26,947 nucleotides of DNA, from positions 1-26,947 of the forward strand of contig NZ_JOJL01000073.1 in assembly GCF_000721705.1 (NCBI RefSeq), written 5' to 3'. The stretch is from Actinoplanes subtropicus (GTDB taxonomy: Bacteria; Actinomycetota; Actinomycetes; Mycobacteriales; Micromonosporaceae). Each line of letters begins with the position of its first letter. Positions within the stretch are counted from its first letter, which is position 1. A program made the translations under genes and the position numbers. Positions 15,261 through 22,014 of the stretch are shown piece by piece. Under the pieces are notes generated by a model. The model was given only the letters and a program-made list of their open reading frames with translations, was not told the origin of the DNA and made no database searches.

Positions 15261-16445
15261 CTATCGAGTCGCGCCGATCCCGGTGACGGTGCGACGACGG
15301 GCCATGGCCACCAGCGCGCCGGCCAGGCCGAGCGCGCCCACCTCCATCGCCGCCCCGACCAGCGGCGTCGCGGCGTAGCCCCAGCCGGCGGTGATCGCCA
15401 CGCCGCCGAGGTACGCGCCGGCCGCGTTGCCGAGGTTGAACGCGGAGACCGCGGCCGAGGAGGCCAGCAGGTTCTGCCCGGCGCCGTCGGCCGCGGTGAT
15501 CACCCGGGTGGTCAGGCCCGGCACGGTGGCGTACGCGGCCAGCCCGAGCAGGAACAGCGTGACCGTCGCCGGCGCCTTGGCGTGCGCTGTCCAGCCGAAG
15601 ACGATCAGCACCACGAGCATCGCCACCGAGGCGCCGACGATCGTCCCCATCAGACGCTTGTCCGCCGCCCGGGCCCCGATCACGTTGCCCAGCACCATCC
15701 CGAGCCCGAACAAGGCCAGCAGCCACGGCATCGCGCCCGCGGCGTACCCGGCGACGTCGGTCATCAGCGGCGCCACGTAGGTGAGCGGCGCGTAGACCGC
15801 CCCGAACGCCAGCGCGGTCAGGCCGAGCGACAGCCACACCGCCGGGTCGCGGAACGCGGTCAGCTGGGTGCGCGCCTCGCCGGTGGTCTCGCTGGCCGGC
15901 ACGAGGACGGCGGTCGACACCGCGGCGACCAGCCCGAGCAGCGCCATCGCCCAGAACGTGGCCCGCCAGCCGAGTTGCTGGCCGAGCAGGGTGCCCAGCG
16001 GCACGCCGGCCACGTTGGCCACGGTGATCCCGCTGAGCATGGCCGCGATGGCGCTACTCCGGCGGGTCGGCGAAACGAGGTCGCCGGCCACGATCGTGGC
16101 GAAGCCGATATACGCCCCATGGGTGAGCGCCGCCACGATCCGGCCGCCGAGCATCAGCGGGTACGTGGTGGCGACCGCGGACAACAGGTTGCCGGCCACG
16201 AAGAAGGCCAGCAGCCAGATCAGCACCGGTTTGCGCCGGCGGCGGGCCACCCCGGCGGTCATCAGCGGGCCGCCGAAGACCACCGCGAGCGCGTACCCCG
16301 AGACGAGCAGGCCGGCGGTGGGGATGGTGACGTCGAGGTCCCGGGCGATGTCGGGCAGCAGGCCGGTGATCACGAACTCGGTCATCCCGATCGCAAACGT
16401 ACCGACCGCCAGGGCGGCGAGGGCGTAGCCGGTGCGACTGATCAC
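15261..16445 (-). CDS. MFS drug/sugar exporter (DHA1, AraJ/Cmx-like)
   Basis: The product is 394 residues if GTG 16445 is used; this removes a 33-residue hydrophilic leader and leaves the usual MFS start ISRTGYALAALAVGTFAIG. Twelve membrane helices are visible. The signature GMTEFVITGLLPDIARDLDV belongs to the DHA1 subgroup containing AraJ and the chloramphenicol exporters, and GGRIVAALTHGAYIGFA and GNAAGAYLGGVAI are also typical. It likely exports a small hydrophobic compound using the proton gradient; the substrate is unknown. It is divergent from the glycosyltransferase gene, with a 73-base intergenic region. Confidence 0.9.
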   Translation of the reverse strand: MISRTGYALAALAVGTFAIGMTEFVITGLLPDIARDLDVTIPTAGLLVSGYALAVVFGGPLMTAGVARRRRKPVLIWLLAFFVAGNLLSAVATTYPLMLGGRIVAALTHGAYIGFATIVAGDLVSPTRRSSAIAAMLSGITVANVAGVPLGTLLGQQLGWRATFWAMALLGLVAAVSTAVLVPASETTGEARTQLTAFRDPAVWLSLGLTALAFGAVYAPLTYVAPLMTDVAGYAAGAMPWLLALFGLGMVLGNVIGARAADKRLMGTIVGASVAMLVVLIVFGWTAHAKAPATVTLFLLGLAAYATVPGLTTRVITAADGAGQNLLASSAAVSAFNLGNAAGAYLGGVAITAGWGYAATPLVGAAMEVGALGLAGALVAMARRRTVTGIGATR

Positions 16446-16518
16446 CCGTGCGACTCTCACAGACGCGGCACAGTTTTGCCACACCTTAAAGAAAGTGCGC
16501 GGGCGCACCTTCGAGCAC

Positions 16519-17331
16519 ATGAAACCTGTCCTCGACGTCGTCATTCCCGTCTACAACGAAGCCGCCGACCTCGAGCGCAGCGTGCGGCGGCTGCACGGCT
16601 ACCTGCTCTCGGTGTCGCCGTTCCCGTTCCGGATCACCATCGCGGACAACGCCAGCACCGACGAGACGCCGCTGATCGCCGGCCGGCTGGCCGCCGAGGT
16701 GCCCGAGGTGGCCGCGGTCTTCCTGGCCGAGAAGGGTCGCGGCCGGGCGCTGAAACACACCTGGCTGCACTCGGACGCGGACGTGCTCGCGTACATGGAC
16801 GTGGATCTCTCCACCGATCTGGCCGCACTGCTCCCGCTGGTCGCCCCGCTCGTCTCCGGCCACTCCGACGTCGCCATCGGATCGCGGCTGCGACGCGGGT
16901 CGCGGGTGGTCCGCGGGCCGAAGCGGGAGTTCATCTCGCGCAGCTACAACCTCATCCTGCGGGCCACGCTGAGTGCCGGGTTCACCGATGCGCAATGCGG
17001 GTTCAAGGCGATCCGCTCCGACGTGGCGCGGCAGCTGTTGCCGCTGGTGCGGGACACCAACTGGTTCTTCGACACCGAGCTGCTGGTGCTCGCCGAACGG
17101 GCCGGACTGCGTACGCACGAGGTGCCGGTCGACTGGGTGGACGACCCGAACAGCAAGGTCGACATCGTCGCCACCGCCCGCGAGGACCTCCGGGGCATCA
17201 CCCGCCTCCGGCGCACCATCCCGGACCTGCCGCTCCGCGAGATCAGGGCCCGGCTGGGTCGCACCGAATCACCGGTTTACACCATCGCGAAGTTCGGAGC
17301 TTCAGCCACAGAAGTGACACCACAGGTTTGA
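16519..17331 (+). CDS. GT2-family glycosyltransferase, dolichyl-phosphate glucosyltransferase-like
   Basis: The product is 270 residues from ATG 16519; no strong ribosome site is visible. The GT-A fold starts at DVVIPVYNEAADLERSVRRL, with IADNASTDET at 41-50 and the metal/nucleotide-sugar motif DVDLSTD at 94-100. EKGRGRALKH and GSRLRRGS fit enzymes that move glucose or another sugar from a nucleotide donor to a polyprenyl phosphate. FTDAQCGFKAIR and WFFDTELLVLAERAG are also family signatures. There is no C-terminal membrane helix, so it acts at the inner face of the membrane. A DedA-family gene follows 30 bases later on the same strand. Confidence 0.92.
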   Translation: MKPVLDVVIPVYNEAADLERSVRRLHGYLLSVSPFPFRITIADNASTDETPLIAGRLAAEVPEVAAVFLAEKGRGRALKHTWLHSDADVLAYMDVDLSTDLAALLPLVAPLVSGHSDVAIGSRLRRGSRVVRGPKREFISRSYNLILRATLSAGFTDAQCGFKAIRSDVARQLLPLVRDTNWFFDTELLVLAERAGLRTHEVPVDWVDDPNSKVDIVATAREDLRGITRLRRTIPDLPLREIRARLGRTESPVYTIAKFGASATEVTPQV

Positions 17332-17347
17332 CTCGCCCCACTCCGGC

Positions 17348-17361
17348 TACCGTGTTAGCCG
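17348..17361 (+). promoter_or_regulatory. Probable -10 box of the DedA gene
   Basis: TACCGT (17348-17353) is followed by eight bases and the ATG at 17362. There is no Shine-Dalgarno, so the gene may have its own leaderless promoter between the glycosyltransferase stop and its start. Confidence 0.35.
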
Positions 17362-18027
17362 ATGCCACCTTCAGCCGACCTTCCCGGATTCCTGCACGGA
17401 GTCGCCCCGATCCTCGATCGCTGGGGATACCTCGCCGTCGCCGCGATGATCGGCGTGGAGAGCTTCGGGGTCCCCGCACCGGGCCAGACGATCATGGTGG
17501 CCGCGGCCATCTACGCCGGTGCGGGCCGGTTGAACATCATCGGGGTGGCCGCCATCGCCTTCGTCGCGGCGGTCCTCGGCGACAACGTCGGCTACTGGAT
17601 CGGCGTGCGCGGTGGCCGCAAGGCGGTGCATCGCTGGGGCAAGTACATCTTCCTCACACCCGAGCGCTTGGCCCGAGCGGAGGGTTTTTTCGCGAGGCGA
17701 GGAAGTCGTATTGTTGTCATCGCTCGTTTCATTGACGGACTCCGGCAGTTCAACGGCGTCATCGCGGGGATCACCGCGATGCCGTGGCGTACCTTCCTGA
17801 TCTACAACGCGATCGGTGCGGCTCTCTGGGTCGGTTGGTGGACGAGCGTTGCGTATGTGCTCGGCAACCATCTCGTCGAGATCATCGAGCACGCGCATCG
17901 GTACAAATGGTGGGCAATCGCCATCATCACCCTCGCGGTGATTGCCTACGTCACCTTGCACCTCCGGCACATCAAACGCCGGCGCGCCCGCACCGTTGCG
18001 GCGGTCGTCGAGGAACCCCACGGCTGA
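17362..18027 (+). CDS. DedA-family membrane protein
   Basis: The product is 221 residues. The DedA/SNARE-associated core is clear: ESFGVPAPGQTIMVAAAIYAG, then FVAAVLGDNVGYWIG, the amphipathic RIVVIARFIDGLRQFNGVIAG and FLIYNAIGAALWVGWW. Conserved acidic and arginine residues (E32-type Glu in VESFG, R of ARFIDGLR) are present. Hydrophobic spans at about 22-45, 55-80, 130-165 and 178-200 fit the family. DedA proteins include undecaprenyl-phosphate flippases and proteins that keep membrane energetics. Its place directly behind a polyprenyl-phosphate-type glycosyltransferase makes a role in lipid-carrier recycling attractive, but this is inference. Confidence 0.92.
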   Translation: MPPSADLPGFLHGVAPILDRWGYLAVAAMIGVESFGVPAPGQTIMVAAAIYAGAGRLNIIGVAAIAFVAAVLGDNVGYWIGVRGGRKAVHRWGKYIFLTPERLARAEGFFARRGSRIVVIARFIDGLRQFNGVIAGITAMPWRTFLIYNAIGAALWVGWWTSVAYVLGNHLVEIIEHAHRYKWWAIAIITLAVIAYVTLHLRHIKRRRARTVAAVVEEPHG

Positions 18028-18075
18028 AGGCAGCGCGTGGGGGCGCCCCGGGGGTGCGAAACGGAAGGAGAGTTC

Positions 18076-18723
18076 GTGACCACCCCTCAGCTCGACCGCC
18101 GTCGTGCGCAGTCGGCGGCCGCAGGCGCCGCCGCCGAGAAGGCCCGGCTGGCCGTGACGGAGCTGGACAACCGGCTACGCACCAACACCGAGCTCGCCCA
18201 GCAGCAGTCCCAGGCGCTGCGTAACGCCGAGGCCGAGGTCAAGCGGCTCAAGCGCTCGCTGAAGACCCAGGAACGCGACCGGTCCCGCCTGGCCAAGGCC
18301 CACAAGAAGGCTGTGGCGAAGGCCTCGAAGACCGAGAGCCGTGCGGCCGACATCGACGCCAAGTACGACAAGGCCGTCCTGGCCGACCTGATCCGCCGCG
18401 AGAAGCAGCGCGACCAGGCGGCCGCCGCGGCGTCCACCCCCGCGACCGCGATCGTCCCGGCCCCCGCTCCGGCGCCGGCGCCGGTCCCGGCCGCCGAAGC
18501 CGCGCCGGCGGCAGCCCCCGCGGCGCCCGCGGCCCCCGCGGCGCCGGCCAAGACGGCCGCGACCGCCACCGCGGCGCGCACCACGGCCACGAAGGCCGCC
18601 AGCACCGCGAGCAGCCCGAGCCGCGGCGCCGGCACGACGGGCCGGGCCACCACGGCGCGCAAGGCCACGGCCGAGCCGGCCGCCGCCCGCCGCCGCGCCC
18701 CGCGCCGCACCACCGGTAGCTGA
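18076..18723 (+). CDS. Coiled-coil protein with Ala/Pro linker and histone-H1-like basic tail
   Basis: The product is 215 residues from GTG 18076, with GGAAGGAG 6 bases upstream (a GTG at 18037 has no site). Residues 5-110 form a charged helical coiled coil (NTELAQQQSQALRNAEAEVK, LKRSLKTQERDRSRLAKAHK). Residues about 125-165 are Ala/Pro-rich (PAPAPAPAPVPAAEAAPA). The last 50 residues are rich in Lys, Arg, Thr and Ala and end RRRAPRRTTGS, like the tails of actinobacterial histone-H1-like or nucleoid proteins. No enzyme motif is seen. It could bind DNA or polyphosphate; this is inferred from composition only. Confidence 0.75.
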   Translation: MTTPQLDRRRAQSAAAGAAAEKARLAVTELDNRLRTNTELAQQQSQALRNAEAEVKRLKRSLKTQERDRSRLAKAHKKAVAKASKTESRAADIDAKYDKAVLADLIRREKQRDQAAAAASTPATAIVPAPAPAPAPVPAAEAAPAAAPAAPAAPAAPAKTAATATAARTTATKAASTASSPSRGAGTTGRATTARKATAEPAAARRRAPRRTTGS

Positions 18724-18749
18724 TCGCTGATCGCGCCCGTCACACCTGA

Positions 18750-18778
18750 GCCGCCTCCGGGATTCCGGGGGCGGCTTT
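18750..18778 (+). terminator. Intrinsic terminator
   Basis: GCCGCCTCCGG-GATT-CCGGGGGCGGC forms an 11-bp stem with one G:T pair, followed at once by TTTGTGT. It ends the coiled-coil gene transcript, 17 bases before the HAD start codon. Confidence 0.8.
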
Positions 18779-18794
18779 GTGTCAGGCTCGACCG

Positions 18795-19418
18795 GTGGCT
18801 GACTTCAACCCCGCCGGCCTCCGGGCCATCCTCTTCGACATGGACGGAACGCTGGTCGACTCCGACCGCGCCGTCGAGCGATCGTGGCTGACCTGGGCAA
18901 ATGAGTACGGCGCGGACGGCCCCGCCGCGTACCGGATGGCACACGGCAGCCCCAGCGGACCCACCGTGCGCAGGCTGCTCGCCCACCTGCCCGAGGAGGA
19001 GATCGAGCGAGCCGCCATCCGCCAGCTGGAACTCCAATATGACGATTTGTCGGATGTAGTGCCCACGCCCGGCGCGCTCGACCTGCTCGCCACGCTCGAC
19101 CGCAAGGGCCTCCCCTGGGCCGTCGTGACCAGCGCCGACGACCGCCTGGCCAAGGCCCGCCTGACCGCCGCCGGCATCACCCCACGCGTCCTGGTCACCA
19201 CCGACGACGTAGAAGCCGGCAAGCCCGACCCCGCCGGCTACCTGCGCGCCGCCGAGTTGCTGGGCGTACCACCCGAGAACTGCCTGGTGGTCGAGGACGC
19301 CGAGGTGGGCCTCGAGGCAGCCCGCGCGGCCGGCGCCCACACCGCCGCCCTGCGCGGCCTGGACGGCGACCTGCGCCTGACCACGCTGTCCGACCTCACC
19401 GCCATCCTGACCGCCTGA
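18795..19418 (+). CDS. HAD-superfamily phosphatase, subfamily IA
   Basis: The product is 207 residues from GTG 18795; the upstream in-frame start at 18777 lies in the terminator. The four HAD motifs are complete: DMDGT with D15/D17, T112-S113 in VTSADD, K143 in AGKPDPAGY, and E167-D168 in VVEDAEVG. A helical cap lies between motifs 1 and 2. The layout resembles sugar-phosphate phosphatases of the GPH/YcjU type that act on small phosphorylated metabolites in the cytoplasm. CAGGCT is followed by six bases and the GTG, so a leaderless start is possible but weak. It is convergent with the DyP gene, 23 bases away. Confidence 0.92.
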   Translation: MADFNPAGLRAILFDMDGTLVDSDRAVERSWLTWANEYGADGPAAYRMAHGSPSGPTVRRLLAHLPEEEIERAAIRQLELQYDDLSDVVPTPGALDLLATLDRKGLPWAVVTSADDRLAKARLTAAGITPRVLVTTDDVEAGKPDPAGYLRAAELLGVPPENCLVVEDAEVGLEAARAAGAHTAALRGLDGDLRLTTLSDLTAILTA

Positions 19419-19442
19419 ACGCCCAGGTCTCCCACGCCAAGC
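19419..19442 (+). repeat. Inverted-repeat copy A, between HAD and DyP stop codons
   Basis: ACGCCCAGGTCTCCCACG-CCAAGC fills the whole gap between two convergent stop codons. Its reverse complement recurs at 26000-26024 with one extra base. Confidence 0.75.
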
Positions 19443-20386
19443 TATGCGGGTAGGTTGTCGAGGAATTCGGCGGTGGGGACGAAGAACAGGGAACCGGTCG
19501 TTGCCGTGGAGAAGTCCAGGATGCGGTCGTACGTGCCGTACGGGTTGCCGAGGAACATGCGGCGCAGCATCTGCTCCGGCACGTCGGGCGTCGACGCGTA
19601 GGCGATGTAATACGTCCCGAACTCGCCGTCCTTGATGGAGCCGAACGGCATGTTGTCGCGCAGGATCTTCAGTTCGTTGCCGTCCGGGTCGTCGACCGTG
19701 TTGAGGGCGACGTGCGAGTTCGGCGCCTTCTCGGTCAGCTCGACGTTGTCCAGCTTGGTGCGGCCGATCGCCGCCTCCTGCTCCTCGACCTTCAGCGCGT
19801 TCCACGCCGCCAGGTCGTGCAGGTACTTCTGCACCAGCACGTAGCTGCCGCCGGCGTACGCCGGGTCCTCGTCGCCGATCAGCGCATGCCGGGCGGCCAC
19901 CTCGCCGGTCGGGTTCTCGGTGCCGTCCACGAAGCCGAGCAGGTCCCGCTCGTCGAAGTACTTGAAGCCGTGCGTCTCGTCGACCACGTCGGCCACCGCG
20001 GCCAGCCGCCCGGCGATCTTCGAGGCCAGCTCGAAGCAGACGTCCATCTGCCCGGCCCGGATGTGGAAGAGCAGGTCGCCGGGGGTCGACGGGGCGCTGT
20101 GCCGGGGGCCCGTCCACGCCCGGAACTTGTGCAGCTCGGCTGGGCGCGGCGCCTGGAAGAGCCGGTCCCACAGCTCGGCGCCGATCCCGGTGACACAGGA
20201 GAGCTGCGCCGCCGGGAGCCGGAAGCCGACCGTCCGCTGCAACGCGCTCATGTCCTCGAGCAGGTCCCGGACGGTCGCCTCGCCGCCCTCCCGGACGGTC
20301 ATCACCAGGAAGATGGCGGCGTCGGTGAGCGGGGCGAGCACCGCCTGCGAGGTAACCAGCGGGCCGAGCGAGCGAGGCGCGGTCAT
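19442..20386 (-). CDS. Dye-decolorizing peroxidase (DyP type B)
   Basis: The product is 314 residues from ATG 20386. The catalytic GFVDGTENP motif has D154; the proximal heme ligand is H225 in APNSHVALN and the distal arginine is R243 in LKILRDNMPFG. The order and length match type-B DyP peroxidases such as the lignin-active actinobacterial enzyme. They oxidise phenols, dyes or Mn2+ with peroxide. There is no signal peptide, and the C-terminus (TAEFLDNLPA) lacks the encapsulin-docking tail; no encapsulin gene is nearby. TAAGCT on the minus strand (20399-20394) lies seven bases before the ATG, suggesting a leaderless transcript. Confidence 0.93.
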   Translation of the reverse strand: MTAPRSLGPLVTSQAVLAPLTDAAIFLVMTVREGGEATVRDLLEDMSALQRTVGFRLPAAQLSCVTGIGAELWDRLFQAPRPAELHKFRAWTGPRHSAPSTPGDLLFHIRAGQMDVCFELASKIAGRLAAVADVVDETHGFKYFDERDLLGFVDGTENPTGEVAARHALIGDEDPAYAGGSYVLVQKYLHDLAAWNALKVEEQEAAIGRTKLDNVELTEKAPNSHVALNTVDDPDGNELKILRDNMPFGSIKDGEFGTYYIAYASTPDVPEQMLRRMFLGNPYGTYDRILDFSTATTGSLFFVPTAEFLDNLPA

Positions 20387-20393
20387 GATCCGC

Positions 20394-20419
20394 AGCTTAC
20401 GGCCCCGGCGCCCGATAAT
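20394..20419. promoter_or_regulatory. Back-to-back -10 boxes of the DyP and monooxygenase genes
   Basis: TAAGCT (20399-20394, minus) is 7 bases before the DyP ATG and GATAAT (20414-20419, plus) is 6 bases before the monooxygenase ATG. The start codons are only 39 bases apart, so the promoters overlap and polymerases would compete. Neither gene has a clear ribosome site. Confidence 0.45.
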
Positions 20420-20425
20420 GGGCGG

Positions 20426-20963
20426 ATGAGTGATCGGGTTGACGTTCTCGTGGTCGGCGCCGGTCTGTCCGGCATCGACGCCGGCTATCGGCTGCAGACC
20501 CAGTGCCCCGGCCGGAGCTACCTGATCCTCGAGGGCCGCGAGACCTCCGGCGGCACCTGGGATCTGTTCCGTTATCCGGGCGTACGGTCGGATTCCGACA
20601 TGTTCCCCCTCGGCTACCCGTTCCGGCCCTGGCGGGACCCCAAGGCGATCGCCTCCGGCGAGACCATTCTGCGGTACGTACGGGAGACTCACCGCCCGGT
20701 ACGTCTGCCGGCTGCTCAACTACATGGCCCGGCACGACATCGACGTCACCACCCCGACCATGCCACCCGACCTGCCGGCGGTCGACGAGCCGCTGCTGAG
20801 CCTGACTTCGGGGTACGTCCGGCGGGCCGCCGCGATCCTGCCCCGGCAGGGCGCCCGCCACCCGTGGAAGATGCGCAACAACTACCTGACCGACCTGCCG
20901 GTCATACGGCTGGGGCGGATAGACGACGGCCACATGCGCTTCATCCGGAAGGCGGGTGTCTGA
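20426..20963 (+). pseudogene. Flavin-containing (Baeyer-Villiger) monooxygenase remnant
   Basis: ATG 20426 opens a frame with the FAD motif GAGLSG (11-16), then GGTWDLFRYPGVRSDSDMF and GETILRYVRET, the normal N-terminus of MymA/EtaA-type enzymes. At about 20690 homology stops and the frame turns to noise. From 20697, in another frame, RYVCRLLNYMARHDIDV, EPLLSLTSGYVRRAA, LPRQGARHPWKMRNNY and LGRIDDGHMRF are the normal C-terminus. About 300 central residues, including the NADPH site, are missing. CGGTACGT occurs on both sides (20672-20679 and 20697-20704), as may happen when a deletion forms between short repeats. The final TGA overlaps the SDR start. Confidence 0.85.
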
Positions 20964-21795
20964 GGTGCAGCGATTCGCGTTCGCCGGGCGCACCTGCCTG
21001 ATCACCGGCGCGGCCAGCGGGATCGGCGCCGCACTCGCGCTCGACCTGGCCAAGCGGCGGGCGGTGCTGGCCCTGCTCGACCGGGACGCCGAGGGGCTGG
21101 ACCGGGTCGCGGCGCTGGCCCGCGAGGTGGGGGCGGGTTCGGTCACCACGTACGTGGTCGATCTGAGCGACGGCGGCGATCGCCTGGACCTGGCCGCCGA
21201 GATCGCCTCCCGGCACGGCGGCGTCGACCTGCTGATCAACAACGCCGGGGTGGCCCTGTCCGGCACGTTCGAGCAGAACCGGATGGCCGACGTCGACTGG
21301 CTGCTGGAGATCAACCTGCACGCGGTCCTCCGGATGACCAAGGCGTTCCTGCCCCAGCTGCTGGCCCGGCCCGGCTCACACCTGGTCAACGTCTCCAGCC
21401 TTTTCGGCCTGATCGGCCCGCCCGGCCAGGTCGCGTACGCGACCAGCAAGTTCGCCGTACGAGGCTTCAGCGACGCCCTTCGGCACGAACTGGAGCCGCG
21501 CGGCGTCGGCGTAACGGTGGTGCACCCGGGCGGCATCAAGACCAACATCGCGGCCAGCGCCCGGATCAGCGGCCCCGACGCCGACGGGGAACAGGCCGAG
21601 CAGGCGCGGAAGTTCGCGGAGAAGGCGCTGACCATGCCGCCCGAGGAGGCCGCCCGGCAGATCGTGGCCGCGATCCAGACCCGCAAGCCGCGACTGGTCA
21701 TCACCCGGGAGGCCCGGGCGGCGGATTGGCTGGTGCGGCTGACCCCGAGCCGGTGGTGGCAGCTGAGCCAGCGGATGGCCCGCCGGGTCTCCTGA
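20956..21795 (+). CDS. Short-chain dehydrogenase/reductase, coupled to the monooxygenase remnant
   Basis: The product is 279 residues. Start candidates are GTG 20956, which overlaps the TGA of the upstream frame, and GTG 20965; GGAAGG at 20947-20952 favours neither strongly. SDR motifs are TGAASGIG (17-24), NNAG (95-98), the Ser of VNVSS (147) and YATSK with Y161/K165. Unlike the shorter SDR at 9520, it has an extended C-terminus (WLVRLTPSRWWQLSQRM) typical of the SDRs found beside MymA-type monooxygenases in mycobacteria and relatives, where they are thought to act on oxidised lipids. The functional partner here is broken. Confidence 0.9.
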   Translation: MSEVQRFAFAGRTCLITGAASGIGAALALDLAKRRAVLALLDRDAEGLDRVAALAREVGAGSVTTYVVDLSDGGDRLDLAAEIASRHGGVDLLINNAGVALSGTFEQNRMADVDWLLEINLHAVLRMTKAFLPQLLARPGSHLVNVSSLFGLIGPPGQVAYATSKFAVRGFSDALRHELEPRGVGVTVVHPGGIKTNIAASARISGPDADGEQAEQARKFAEKALTMPPEEAARQIVAAIQTRKPRLVITREARAADWLVRLTPSRWWQLSQRMARRVS

Positions 21796-22014
21796 GCCGC
21801 CCCCCGCGGCCCGCTTGTTGCGACAAACGTCTCTTCACACTGGTCGTCATTTCCAGCGTTTTCCCAGGTTGCGGCGGATGCCGCAGGGCTGAACCGCGCC
21901 GCCGCTCGTTTCCGTATCAGCGGGCGACTCGTTGGGGCTGTTCGGGGGAAACCGGAGGAACGGCGTGGGAAGACGCGGGATGGGTAACGGATTTCCAGCG
22001 GCAGTCGACCGCGC

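Noticed and set aside
14949..17735. A 928-codon plus-strand frame over the DUF1906, MFS and glycosyltransferase genes
   Set aside because: It crosses three supported genes in other frames and reads as His/Arg/Gly-rich low complexity.
19442..20386. DyP peroxidase as encapsulin cargo
   Set aside because: The C-terminus lacks an encapsulin-docking tail and no encapsulin gene is in the window.
21796..22014. Small palindromes before the synthetase (TTGT-TGCG-ACAA and TGCGGC-GGAT-GCCGCA)
   Set aside because: They are short and could arise by chance in GC-rich DNA; no promoter could be matched to them.
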